A stretch of 64,000 nucleotides of DNA. Origin: Rhynchopus euleeides. Lineage: Eukaryota; Euglenozoa; Diplonemea; Diplonemida; Diplonemidae. Below, piece by piece: positions 36,372 through 46,880 of this stretch. Each line of letters opens with the position of its first letter. Within the stretch, counting starts at the first letter, position 1. Position numbers and translations under genes: made by a program. The notes under the pieces are model-generated. The model was not told the DNA's origin. It was given only the letters and a program-made list of their open reading frames with translations, and searched no databases. The stretch spans positions 744,001-808,000 of the forward strand of contig OY723258.1 of the NCBI GenBank assembly GCA_963210315.1. The letters run 5' to 3'.

Positions 36372-39300
36372 CATGAATGCGTCCCCGATTGTCTTGACCT
36401 CGTACCCATCGTGTGCCGCTATCTGCTGGCGCATCACCGCATTGTGCACACGCAGCGCCACAGACATCCCGTCCGGACATGCCTCCCACAGAGCTGTTGA
36501 TTTTTCGATATCTGTAAACACCACTGCCACACTTCCGGATTCCAGACCGGGTGCTTCATCTGCATACTCGTGTGCCTGAGGCTTGTATTCGAAGAGAGAC
36601 TCTGGCATGAAGGTCTTGTAGTACTTCAGGTTGCTGAGCATCATCGTCATTGCATTGTTCATGGCGCGCAGTTCGCGGATGAAGGACTCCTCCTCCGGGA
36701 GCACGTCAACCTTCATCACCGCTGCCTCCGTCATCAACACCGCGTACCGTGAGAAGGGGCGTGTCAGAAGGGTGTTGAACACCAGAAAGACACCGACGCA
36801 GAACAGCGCGATCACAACAATCACCAAGACCGCCTCAACCGATTTGCGATCCAGCTCCCTCATTGTGACGGCCTCCTGCGAGCTGAGGTGTGCCAGGGTT
36901 GCCCTGTTGTTCTCGTCCACCTTCCACATGATGCTCTCCCGTGGCATCATCACAACCACGCTCCACGAAACCTGCCCCAGGCCATCAAGCCCTTTTGTCG
37001 CCACAAACCACTTTCGGCTGGGCACATCGCGCACCAATGCGCCAGAGGTATGCAGCGACAGAACCTCTGCGGCTGTCAGCGTCTCCCCAAACAGCATTAT
37101 GTTGTCCAGGCGCCCGTGGAAGTGTCGCCCAACGTAGTATGGCGTCATCTGGTCACGGCTGATGACGTAGTCACGCGTGTAGTATGAGGATCCGTACAGA
37201 AGGCCGTTGATGAACACCATGCAGTGGTCGTCTGTGTCGTCCTGCCAAGAGGAGGGGGCCTTGGTAACCGCGGTGACGGTGCTCCACTGCCGTGCAGGCA
37301 GACCGCCAGGCACACCTCTGACAGTGCAGCCTCTACCCAGCACGTTGATGCTCAGCTCCCCGTCAGCAAACAGACGTACGTTTGTCTCACCATCGAAGGT
37401 CTGCGAGAACAGATGTGCCCCACGCACCTGGCGGTTCACCGCGACGTAGTCAGGCCACACACGCATGCTGATGGTGTAGTCCTTCACGTGTGTGAAGGCA
37501 GGACGCATGAAGCATCCCAGCGCACCACCACCAGGCGGGCGGCGTGCCACACACTCTGTCCCGTCCGACATAACAATTGACTCTGCGTACTCGGGTTCGT
37601 TGCTGGCCCACGCCTGCCCCACAGCGCTCGTGCGTGTCTTTGCCACGGCAGGCGCACCCACGGTCAGGTTGTTGTAGATGTGCAGTACATTGCCGCCGTC
37701 GAACACAAGCACCTCGTGCCCGAGGTCGCTGTCCATCACTGTGCACGTGCCGCACGTGCCCCCACGTGATTCCGCCTTCATGTCACTCATGCTCTCGTCC
37801 TGTACAGATCCATCCCTTGCGCGCAGCTTCGTCAAGTACGGTAGGGTGGTTTGTGACCACTCGGCCCGCTGGTCGAACTCTCCGCTGTGCTCCAGCCAGC
37901 CGTGGTGCTGCGCGGTCAGGTAGTTCCCAACCGCATTGATATGCACTGCATGCGCAGTCCCCAAGGTGTGGATGCTCTGCACGACCTTTGTGCCCTGGAA
38001 GAGCCACACAGGATCGAAGTACGGAAACACAGCCTCCTCGGCGATGTTGTCGCCTACCGCATCACCGAGGATGGCGCCATCGGTGTAGTCGACGAGCATC
38101 ACATACAAGCTCGCCATGGTGACACCCTCCACAGCGCGCTGCACGATGCGCCCCACAGATGAAAGCAGATCGACAGCCTCCAGCGTGCCCAGATACTGCC
38201 CGTCCTTGTTGAAGAAGGGGATCACCATGCTGATGGTAGCCCCGCTTGCAATCGGCTGCACATCCACAGCACGCCGCGGCACGTACCACACACGCTCGGA
38301 GGGGTGTGACGAGGCGTTGAACAGTGACAGCGGGCTGCGCCACGTGCTTCCCAACACATTGCTAACGTTGAATACACTGCTTGGGTAGAAGATAGATGCC
38401 CACAGTGGGGCAGGGTGGGGATCCCAAGACTGCATCAAGCCATAGGGGAACCCCGTGTTGTTGGCAAGCACATCCCCCACTACCCCGTCGTCCCGCTGCG
38501 CCTCTGTGCGGTAGTCGGTGACAATGTCGCTGCTGGCAAAGAAGCCATTGACAGTCAACAGGTGCACCCTGAGGGTCGTGACATGCGACCCCAGCAGCTG
38601 CTGGAACTTTGCGTACATGCCGATAAATGTCTGCCACGTCCCATCGAAGTCCCTTGCGACAATCCGATGCGCAGAGATGTGCGACTCAAATGCATCAAAC
38701 ATGCTGCGAGCACCGGTGATCGCATGGCTGAGCATGATGCTGCGCATGCGGGCCGCAAGATCCTCGACATTGTCTGCAGCATTGCCATGTGCTGCCTGGG
38801 TTGCAGCACGCCCGTCTTCAAGGGCGGTGTCTGTCGACTCCTTGCCTGCCACATGTGCGAGGGAGAATGCGACTGCAGCAGTGAGAACCAGCAGAGAAAG
38901 ACTCAGCCCGGTGCTGGCCATGCCAAGAGGCACAGACGGACTGGCCCCTGCTTGCAGGCGCACGCCACTCTTGCGTTGGTGGTACATGTGGAACGCCAAC
39001 ATCACTAACTCGAGGAAGATCAGCAGCAGGTATATGATCACCAGTTTCCAGTCAGGATCCGACAGCCCCGTGGTTGTTGGTGGCGGACCTTTCTCGGGCA
39101 CGAGCGGGGGTGGCAGGGGGGCAAAGGCAGGCCCCACGCCCAGCTGCCCTGCACCCAGCATGCGGCCCACACCTGCAACCGTCTGAAGTGCAGCCGACTC
39201 TAACGCGCTGTAGTTCTGTTCGGTGATGAAATGCACAGGGATGGATATTGGGTGGGAAGGGCCTTCGACTGGCCGGTAGATCGGAAATCGGAAACGAGAT

Positions 39301-40370
39301 TTCAGCACGACCGCCCGCACGCCCTGTGCCTGTGCCATACGCACCTGTGTGAAGGGCAGGCACGACCATGTCCCCTGCACCACCACGATCTTCCCGGCAA
39401 GCTGTGCGTAGTCGCTGGCACTGCATCCGCTGTCAGGCAAGTCTGAAGCCACGACGACCTCACTTGCTGCCGTTGCCACCGGCAGCTGCACTGTGTTCTG
39501 CAACAGCGTCTCGCGCTTGTGCGGCAGCAGCGCGTTGCCCCACAGGCACACCACTATACCCGCAACGCGCAGCTCCAGCGGGCACCGCAAGCACAGCCGG
39601 TCCTGCGGCAGCGGCATGTCGTTGCACATGCCCGACAGCTCTGGAGACGGGCACCCCCCAAGATCCGCCACATCCATGCTCCCCACTGCCGGCAGACCGT
39701 CGCAGCTGAACACCACCCGCCCCCGCACGGGCACACCCTGCTCCAGCACCTCCCACAGCAGCAGCCCGTGTGGCCGCGGCATCACCGCAGACGGGAAGTC
39801 CTCCAGCCCAGAGCTGCTGCCACTGGAGGGCCACGTGGACATCACTTTGTTGAACTTCTGTGTGGCCACCTTGATGGAGGCGACGGCGCCCCGCGCACGC
39901 GCCGTGCGCACGGCAGACGAGCCATAGCACCGCGGTGCAAGCAGGGCGATCTTGCCTGACACACCACCGCTGCCTGCCGCACAGGACGAGAGGGAATCAC
40001 TCATGTTCATGATGTCGTACTCCACGCCGTTCAGCGGGTGGTGCAGGTCGATGTGTGCGTCGGGTGCATAAGGCAGAAACTCGTTGGGAACAAGGCAGAT
40101 CGTCATGCGCAGGTCCGCGGGCTGTGTGATCTCCAGGCGCAGCGGGCACTTGTCGTGGCATCGCTGCACCTGCCGCCACCCCTCTGCAGAGCACACCACG
40201 CGCCTCTCACGTGCAGTCACTGTCCGGTAGGGGTGATCTGAGTAGCGCACCTTGAAGAACTTCATCCAGAACAGCCCGTCCCCTACAGTGTACGGGCAGC
40301 TCCTTAAGGTGGTGGCGCACTGCGGGGTGCCTGCTACAGCCAGCCCGAACAACCCCCATACCCACAGCAT
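36372..40370 (-). CDS. Receptor-type adenylyl/guanylyl cyclase, 5' part
   Basis: 1333 codons from the ATG at 40368-40370, chosen because it begins a signal peptide (MLWVWGLFGLAVAG). In order: two PA-like lobes (about residues 130-170 and 310-360), TM helices at about 442-462 and 487-507, a double-Cache-like sensor (about 507-860) with Asn-X-Ser/Thr sites, a LamG/pentraxin-like insertion (about 890-1110), a third TM (about 1177-1199), a HAMP-like stretch, and the start of a class III cyclase domain (VVFTDIEKSTALWE at about 1280). Both metal-binding Asp residues (FTDIEKS and KTIGDAF) lie in this half. The frame stops 2 codons into the insert. With the 3' part the product is about 1728 residues. 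The architecture suggests a ligand-sensing surface cyclase; substrate (ATP or GTP) is not decided. Confidence 0.8.
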
Positions 40371-41250
40371 GTGCCCACACGCCTGTGAGGGTGCGGTGTG
40401 TGGGTGCGTGGCAAGTGAAGACTGGCTGCAGGCACAGACGGACTGTCCCCTGGCAGTTCGACGGGTCTTTGTGTACCAGAAAATAGTGCATTTTGGGTGC
40501 ATCACTTCCGATTGGACAGACCCCACATCAAAAGAACAACAGCTTTAGCACACATGATACTCAGTGCCCGCCGTTGAGAAGCGCTGTGCCACACGGGCTG
40601 ATTCGTGTATGCACCAGTGGGAGAGTGGGAGGGGCATAATGAACAACTCCGGCTGTCGGTGTTCACAAGGGGTGGGGTCGGGGTCACACTGACTGGACAT
40701 CCATGATGCGCCCCATATCGAGGTTTTCTGTGGTGTCCCCGGTAGGGGGTGGGTTCCCATTGTGGACGGCTCCAGCTCCACACGCTTAAGAACCTATCAC
40801 CAATCACCAAGACTCGTTGGCAAGGGGAGAGGATGCGTGTGGGTCTCCAGCCTATCCGTTGTGACCACTCACGGTGCTCGCGGAAAGAGTTCGAATCTAA
40901 AACACACGCGCCCCTTTCAAGAAACTGATTCCGCAACAACCGGAAAGCTGCTTTTTTGGAACGGCTTCCCCAGAAGGGGGGCAGGACGAGTGATCGCCGG
41001 ATGTCCCAACTAGATACCAGTTACCATGGACAGTAAGACATTACTGACAGGAATGAGACAGAGAGGGGCAAGCGATGGCCAGAGCAAATACTACACCGCT
41101 TCACCAGACTTCACCAGACTGGCGCAGGGAGTAAAGGCGTTCCAACAAACCAATTTTCGGCAGATATTGGTTTGCTGTCACATTTTTTGCTGTGCGGCAA
41201 TCCGGTGCCCGCTGCACATCACGGCACCCCCCCCCTGATCCCCTCACCAT
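40371..41250. other. Spacer between cyclase and LRR genes
   Basis: No gene recognised. A B-box-like GTTCGAATC near 40890 has no convincing tRNA fold around it. Confidence 0.4.
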
Positions 41251-43689
41251 TCACGCCGAAGCCCGCGACGCACGAAGCGCCCCCTCCAGCACCCACTCAT
41301 TGGGACCCATGATATGCAGCGACGCCACTATGGACACGGCACCAGCCTGCCCGATTCCACACCGCGACACATCCAGCTGCCTCAGCGCACTCTTCAACAC
41401 CACACCACCCCGCAACGCATCTGCCAGCGAGGCAGCGCCCCTCTCCCCGAAAGGGTTCCCGCTGAGATCCAGCGCCGCGAGGCTGTTGGAGCTGAAGACG
41501 GATGCGATATTGGATATGTCATACGCCCCACAGTCACTCAACACGAGAGAGCGGACGCAGGACACCCCTGCTGCAGCGAACAGATCCGACGCGGTGGACG
41601 GGCAGAGGAAGTTCCCGCTGAGGTCCAGAGACACGAGGCCGCCGCCGCCACCTCCTCCCCTTCCCCCTCCTCCTTCACCTTCGCCCCGCAGCATATCACA
41701 GATCGGATGGAAAGCGGCCTCACCACGGAGGCCGCAACCCACAAGAGAGAGGCAGCGGAGCTGGGGCAGCGGCTTCAGCGCTGCGCAGAGCATCTGGGTC
41801 TGTGGGCCTGACATCCTCACCCGACTCGCCGCAAACTCGAGAAGGTGCGTGGCACGGCTGATCCCATCCGCAGCAGACCTCCAGAACGACGCGGGCAGTG
41901 CGAAGCCCAGCCCTGCCGCATGACTTTTCCCCTTCCGTGGCACCGCGGTGTCACACCGCCTGTGCGGCAGCGGCAGCCCATCCGCTGAACCACCGCAGCC
42001 CTCTCCCGCCACTGCCACCGCCAACCCAGCCACACCCTCCGCAACAACCTCAGCCAGCTTGAGGTACTCCGCCCAACGTGCCTGCTGCGCGTGGTGGTGG
42101 CTCTCCGTGTCAGGATGAGACCTCCCTTCCACCACATCAACCCACCGATGCATCAGCGGCCCTCGGATCCCACAGTATTCCAGGTAGACCCCCTCGGGGC
42201 GTGTGCGCCACCCGGGCTCTTCGGGGGATGGGCTGAACACCGCAGCGTGGAGGGCGAGCAGGCGCAGCTTTTTGTCGCGGGGGAGTGCCTTTGTGGAGCA
42301 CAGCACCCGGGCAGCCCCGCCTTCGGCAGGGAGGGTGCCCTGGAGGTGGGGGGAGGTGGAGGTAGAGGCACAGCCTTCGGGGGGGAGGGGCCCGAGGAGG
42401 TCGAGGCGTTGCAACCCGGGGGTTGATGCGGCAGCGATGCCGACGGAGCGCAGCTCCGCGTCACACCCGATGATGTCGGGGAGGGAGACCGACAGGGCTC
42501 CGCTGCGCAGCGCCTCCGACACCATAGAGCGCGCCTCCTCCGGGACAGACCACTGGGAGTAGGAAACCCCCTGAGAGGCGAAGGGTATCTCATGACAAAT
42601 CGGATCGGCACACCCCAGAGGGGCCTCCGACATCACCTGTGGAACCGCTTCGGCGAGTCTCCGCGCGACACCCCCGAGGAAGTCAGGCCCTTTGATACCG
42701 GAGGTGTCCCCCTCCTGGGAGTGTCTAACGCACATTTCCTCGATTTCACGGAGCTGGGTAGGCCCTGCGTGGTGGGGTTGCCCCTCGCAGCGGTAGGACA
42801 TGACATCACGGAGGAGCTCCGCGAGGAGGTGTGGGGAATGCCTGTCGGGAGAGGGCCCGGCCCCCTCGGGAGGTTGGGAGAAGTTGGAGGAGAAGGCGGC
42901 GGCAAAACCGACGTCGAGGAGGCGGACTGGGGAGGGGTCGGACCGGGCATCGCACTGCAGCCTGTCCCGCAGAGGGGTGCTGTCCGTCGGGTGGAGCATC
43001 CCCAGGCCCTCCAAAGCAGATAAGGCGGAGACGGCAGAGGTGAATATTTTACACACCTTTGCGGCGTTCCAACGCCTCATTCCGGAGCGGTGGGCGTAGA
43101 TCTGTTCAGAGATCACCATGGGAACACCCCCTTCTGATAGAACAACCAGGCGTGGTCCAGAGAGGGCTCCGATGAAGGGAGGAAAAATCTCGTGGGTCTG
43201 ATCCCCCCCTTTGGCATGGCGGAGGAGGGCAGCGATCTGCAGGAGGGTGTCCTCCGGGGATCTCCCCGACGGAGGTGTCGGGGAGATTTGGAGTGCGTCG
43301 ACCGCGACGCCGCCGTAGCGGCCCTTCCATCGGGAGCCGAAGCCGGAGCAGCTGGCGGAGCCGCACGCAGAGAGGTCGGTGAGGTGGTGCTCCTGCAGGA
43401 CATGGGGTTCCCGGAGGTGACCCCCGCCAGCAGCGCGGCGGAAAGGCCCCGGGGGGTATTGGAGGTCGGACAGGGCGGTGGCCAGGGCGGTTTTGACAGA
43501 GGAAGGTTGGGGGCGTGTGTCGCACAGCGCTGCGCAGAGGTGGGCGGTGATGGAGGGGAAGTCGATGCCTTCGAGGTATTCCTGCAGGCCTGCAGTGTCG
43601 CGTGTGGCTGCGACTGCGGGGATTAGCGTGTCGTAAAACCCCTTTGTGTCAGGCAGGGGGGTGAATGGAGGAGGGTCAGCGAGCGACAT
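41251..43689 (-). CDS. Pseudokinase-like / leucine-rich repeat protein
   Basis: 812 residues from the ATG at 43687-43689 (MSLADPPPFTPLPD). The frame upstream is a translated pyrimidine tract and is treated as 5' UTR. Residues ~80-300 have a degenerate protein-kinase look: VAVDAL where VAVK would be, a helical segment with ALEGLGMLHPTD in place of the HRD loop, and VRLLDVGFA in place of DFG-A, so catalytic residues are missing. Residues ~600-800 are ribonuclease-inhibitor-type LRRs (LRCLSLVGCGL, LVSLDLSGNFL, LAALDLSGNPFGERGAASLADAL, LRQLDVSRCGI), with a Gly-rich insertion between the first two. It is probably an adaptor. The kinase assignment is tentative; the LRRs are secure. No introns. Confidence 0.6.
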   Translation of the reverse strand: MSLADPPPFTPLPDTKGFYDTLIPAVAATRDTAGLQEYLEGIDFPSITAHLCAALCDTRPQPSSVKTALATALSDLQYPPGPFRRAAGGGHLREPHVLQEHHLTDLSACGSASCSGFGSRWKGRYGGVAVDALQISPTPPSGRSPEDTLLQIAALLRHAKGGDQTHEIFPPFIGALSGPRLVVLSEGGVPMVISEQIYAHRSGMRRWNAAKVCKIFTSAVSALSALEGLGMLHPTDSTPLRDRLQCDARSDPSPVRLLDVGFAAAFSSNFSQPPEGAGPSPDRHSPHLLAELLRDVMSYRCEGQPHHAGPTQLREIEEMCVRHSQEGDTSGIKGPDFLGGVARRLAEAVPQVMSEAPLGCADPICHEIPFASQGVSYSQWSVPEEARSMVSEALRSGALSVSLPDIIGCDAELRSVGIAAASTPGLQRLDLLGPLPPEGCASTSTSPHLQGTLPAEGGAARVLCSTKALPRDKKLRLLALHAAVFSPSPEEPGWRTRPEGVYLEYCGIRGPLMHRWVDVVEGRSHPDTESHHHAQQARWAEYLKLAEVVAEGVAGLAVAVAGEGCGGSADGLPLPHRRCDTAVPRKGKSHAAGLGFALPASFWRSAADGISRATHLLEFAASRVRMSGPQTQMLCAALKPLPQLRCLSLVGCGLRGEAAFHPICDMLRGEGEGGGGRGGGGGGGLVSLDLSGNFLCPSTASDLFAAAGVSCVRSLVLSDCGAYDISNIASVFSSNSLAALDLSGNPFGERGAASLADALRGGVVLKSALRQLDVSRCGIGQAGAVSIVASLHIMGPNEWVLEGALRASRASA

Positions 43690-44974
43690 GGTTGACGACT
43701 TCTCGCTCAGAAGCCCACAAAAGTGAGCCGCTGCGGGCCTCAGTTGGGAGACTAACTCTCCTAACTGACACAGAGCGAGACACAGAGCGAAGGCCCTCGT
43801 TGGAGGGATTGGTGGGGTAGTGAAATAGAAATAGAAGTAGAAGGAAGCACAGGAATGATTTCCCTTCACTCACTGGGGGGGGATTGGTGGGGTGGGGTGG
43901 GGTGGGGTGGTGGTGGTGATGGTGGTGGCGGCGATGGTAATAAACGGATCACTGCTGCTGCGGGCAGCCATGCAGAGCGTGCGCACAGGTCTGGGGTGTG
44001 CTGAATGGCATTTTGGGATTGGGGGGGCAGGGGAGGGGAGGGGGGGGGGGGGAAGGCTGTCCTGTGTGGCAAAGAGGGTGGCGTGTGTAGGGTGGGTATA
44101 GTGAGGTCGAAGATAAAGTAAAGCACAGAGATGGCATCCGTTCGCTCGGAAGATATGCAGGCTGTGGGGCGAGGGGTGTGTGGGGAGGGGGATGGTGGAT
44201 GGGGGAGGGGGCGATCGATGAAAAGAAATCCGCAGGCGCAGCCATGTGTACGTGCCTCCTTACGTTTAGATTTCGGACCGGCCCAGATTATACAGCGACA
44301 TATACCCTTACCCTGCCCCTCCCCACACCCACCCACCCGCGTAATATGCCAACTCAGGGGTAACCCCAACACCCCCCCTACCCGCCTCCTTTGAGAAAAC
44401 CCGCTGTTTGGGTTTGAGCCATGCGCGCAACCACACAGAAGAGGCACATACACAAACACGCGTTAGGCGTGTTATTGCCTAACGCAGGTTGCACCGAGCG
44501 AACTCTGGTGCTGCAGCCGTGCATTATAAAACTTGGGGAGGGGAGAACGCAGCGAGCACGCCATGCTCTTGGTGCGATCTCCACCGGTCACGTACGGCTA
44601 GAGGAAACCACAAGAAATACAGCGGCGTGACGCAAAAAAGTGCCCCACTCCACTTCCCCTTCTCCTTCCCACCCCCTTTCCCACTTTGGGAAGGGGGGGA
44701 GGGGAGAGGTGGTGTGGTGTGGAGGGTCACGCCAACAGAAATCGAGCTTAGAAAAGTAGAGAGGACTTTCGCACCACGGTGCGACACAAAGGCGGCAGCC
44801 GCAGGATTAGGCGCAGGGTAAGCGCCGCAACCACGCTTCCTTCTTTCCTTCTTTCCTTCGTTTATTCCATGCGTGTTGCCGCTTTTCCACCCGGCACAAA
44901 TCAAGGCGACGCCTCAGATGGTGGAGGGGGTGGGGAGGTTCCGCCACCGCCAGCCACCATCGTCAGGTGTCAGC
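43690..44974. other. Spacer between LRR gene and epimerase gene
   Basis: No gene recognised. The minus strand just upstream of the LRR gene has a strong pyrimidine tract (about 43800-43850), a plausible splice-acceptor region. A GGTGG repeat (43880-43930), a G-run (44041-44051), a small hairpin (44460-44485) and a CTTC repeat (44838-44860) are present. Confidence 0.45.
44460..44507 (+). other. 9-bp hairpin followed by a 17-mer shared with 60159-60175
   Basis: GCGTTAGGC and GCCTAACGC pair around an 8-base loop. Just downstream, GCACCGAGCGAACTCTG (44491-44507) recurs exactly at 60159-60175, with unlike flanks. Function unknown. Confidence 0.4.
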
Positions 44975-45587
44975 TCACTGCTCCTCAACCTCCAGCAGGA
45001 CGCCAGTCACAGTCTTGGGGTGGAAGAACATGACGGGCTTGCCGTGCGCCCCGATCTTCGGCTTCTCGCCCAGGGGCTTGAGCCCTGCCGCCACAGCCTC
45101 CTTAACCGCCACCTGCGAGCAAAAGCAAAGGGTTGTCACAAAAGCAAGGGACCTCACATAGGGGCGCAACACTAAGCTAAAAGGCACATAAAGCTTGGCC
45201 ACGCTGAACTGGCAAAACTTCCAAAAACAAACCCTTCCCCTCTACACATACGTCAATGCTCTCGACCTCCAGGCAGATGTGGTGCATGCCACCGAGGGGG
45301 TTCTTCTTGAAGAACCCGGCAATGGGCGAGCTCTCCCCCAGAGGGTGCAGGAGCTCCAGCTTCGTGTTGGGCAGGTCCACGAAGACGGTGGTCACACCGT
45401 GTTCGGGCAGGTCGACGGGGTCGCTGACCTTCGCCCCGAAGATCGTCTTGTAGACGCTCGCCGCCTCCAGAATGCACTGCTCCTTGGGCACAGCAATGGC
45501 GACGTGGTTCAGCGTGCCGTTGATCGGCATGCTCGAAGGGGTGGCGAACGCCCTCCTTGCCGACCCGAGAACAGCACGGCGCATCAT
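44975..45587 (-). CDS. MCEE: Methylmalonyl-CoA epimerase, mitochondrial
   Basis: Two exons, 45587-45252 and 45112-44975, with a 139-bp GT-AG intron (GTATGTG...TTGCTCGCAG), phase 0, giving 157 residues. The enzyme interconverts (2S)- and (2R)-methylmalonyl-CoA in propionate catabolism. It belongs to the vicinal-oxygen-chelate fold. Metal and active-site positions are visible: NHVAIAV (His), LELLHPLG (Glu), GGMHHICLEV (His) and GVLLEVEE (Glu). The segment SPIAGFFKKNPLGGMHHIC is near the family consensus. The chosen start MMRRAVLGSARRAFATPSS is a typical mitochondrial presequence. An in-frame ATG at 45660-45662 is an alternative. Confidence 0.92.
45113..45251 (-). other. GT-AG intron of the epimerase gene
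   Basis: Donor GAC|GTATGTG, acceptor TTTGCTTTTGCTCGCAG|GTG. Removal joins S-I-D to V-A-V-K in frame. It shows that conventional cis-splicing operates in this genome. Confidence 0.9.
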
Positions 45588-45962
45588 CCTGAAGGCGGCA
45601 GCAGCAACCCTGTTGGCTGTGGCTGGAGGGTGCGCATGGCAACAGCATGGCAACAGGCTCATTTTGGAGAGGCGAGCGAGGTTGGCGGTTCGGGGATGGG
45701 CGGGACAAGGGGGTTGTGCTGCAGGTTCAGCAGGCTCGGGGCAATGGCAACAATGGGGGACAATCTCATTGTGTGTGGCGTGTAAATAGGCTAGACAAAC
45801 CACGCACACATGCTGATGCAGGCGTATGACACGCAACCCATTGGGCTGAGGCCTTTTCTGTGTGTTGAGCAGAAGGATAGAAGACGGGAAGCCCCACAGG
45901 CCAGAAGATAGACGTCAGAAAAGACTTCTCACAAAAAAAAGAAACACAGCTGCCGAGCACTC
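45588..45962. other. Short spacer between phosphatase and epimerase genes
   Basis: Nothing recognised beyond probable UTRs. Confidence 0.4.
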
Positions 45963-46880
45963 TCACTTTTTAACACGGCCCGCAGACGCGACAGAACCCC
46001 GCTTCCCCTCCCCCTTCCTAAGGAAGGCATGCCGGGGCCGCTCCGCGTCTGCTGGCGCTGGAGGCGTCTCGATTGCATGCGCCTGCAGCTGGCTCCTGAA
46101 GGCCAGGTTGGGGCTTGTGATGGGCCGCCCCGCCTTCACACCGCTGAGCGCCTGGTCATATGGGACCCCCTTCCGCGACATGAGCCACCCAATGACGCAG
46201 GAGGTGCTGCGGCTGGCACCCGACATGCAGTGAACCAGCACGCCCTCTCCGGCCGACTCTGCCTCGTCCAGCAGACGCAGGACGGGGGGGATGTGGTTGG
46301 CCAGCACTGTCGACTTGATGTCGAAAAACCCTTTGCACACATAGTAGGCCTTCAGCTCGTCGGCGAAGGGGCAGACGACACGGTCGCAGCAGTTCACAAC
46401 CCGTGTGATGCCCTTCTCCCGAAGGGCCCCGGCGCTCCCAGCGCCAATCTGCCCGCTGACGTAGATACGAAAGCCCTGCGCCTTGCCCCAGGGGTACACC
46501 ATGCAGAGGTCTTTCAGCGCCAGCTCCTGCGCGCGGGTTGACGCAGGGGTCGCAGCCTTTGGCTTGAGCCCAGCCGCCCTTCCTGCCCGGGGCTTCGGCA
46601 ACGGCCCTCCTGCTGTGCCTGCCCCTGCCGCTGCTGCCCCACCGTCAGACGGTTTGCATGCTGCTGCTGCTGCTGCTGCCCTGCACCCATCTGCCCCTTC
46701 AGCAGACCGACGTTTGTTCGAAAGACCTGAATCGTTTCGTGACGCGGGGTGGTCACCAGCATGCGCATAACCCTCCCCAGGCGTCGGCGTGCCCCCTGCA
46801 TCGGACCTGCCCTGCGCCAACCCACCGGTGTGTGGCACGGTGACACAGGGTGTGCCGCCCTCCGCAGCGTCGCAGGCCAT
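45963..46880 (-). CDS. Dual-specificity protein phosphatase
   Basis: 305 residues from the ATG at 46878-46880. The frame extends 32 codons further up, but CTCCCCCTGCCTCAG just before this ATG looks like a splice acceptor. The N-terminal ~125 residues are Ala/Gly/Pro-rich and disordered. The catalytic domain (about residues 130-270) has the IYVSGQIGAGS start typical of DSPs, a VVNCCDR strand and the complete P-loop HCMSGASRS (Cys nucleophile and Arg), followed by GWLMSRKGVPYDQAL. The general-acid Asp is likely in the FFDIKST segment. A basic tail ends the protein. Substrate unknown. Confidence 0.85.
   Translation of the reverse strand: MACDAAEGGTPCVTVPHTGGLAQGRSDAGGTPTPGEGYAHAGDHPASRNDSGLSNKRRSAEGADGCRAAAAAAACKPSDGGAAAAGAGTAGGPLPKPRAGRAAGLKPKAATPASTRAQELALKDLCMVYPWGKAQGFRIYVSGQIGAGSAGALREKGITRVVNCCDRVVCPFADELKAYYVCKGFFDIKSTVLANHIPPVLRLLDEAESAGEGVLVHCMSGASRSTSCVIGWLMSRKGVPYDQALSGVKAGRPITSPNLAFRSQLQAHAIETPPAPADAERPRHAFLRKGEGKRGSVASAGRVKK

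Larger units (their letters stand above)
33510..36378. mobile_element. 2.86-kb TIR insert splitting the cyclase gene
   Basis: The insert 33517-36371 is flanked by the 7-bp direct repeat CATGAAT (33510-33516 and 36372-36378). Its ends are imperfect inverted repeats: TAGGGTGGACGACTCGCCC on the left, and the complement TAGACTGGCGTACCGCCCC on the right. Further in, both arms share TGTGACAAAAAATAT. On the minus (sense) strand no choice of ends within the repeat gives GT-AG. Inside are a 299-bp TIR element and the 41-bp palindromic array. It is either a nonconventional, MITE-like intron of the kind described in euglenids or a transposon that has inactivated the gene. Confidence 0.8.

Noticed and set aside
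36372-36378. Ordinary GT-AG intron in the cyclase gene starting at GTAGAC
   Set aside because: GTAGAC is present at the 5' side, but the matching 3' end within the direct repeat would be AT. The nearest AG (ATAG before GC) would break the reading frame.
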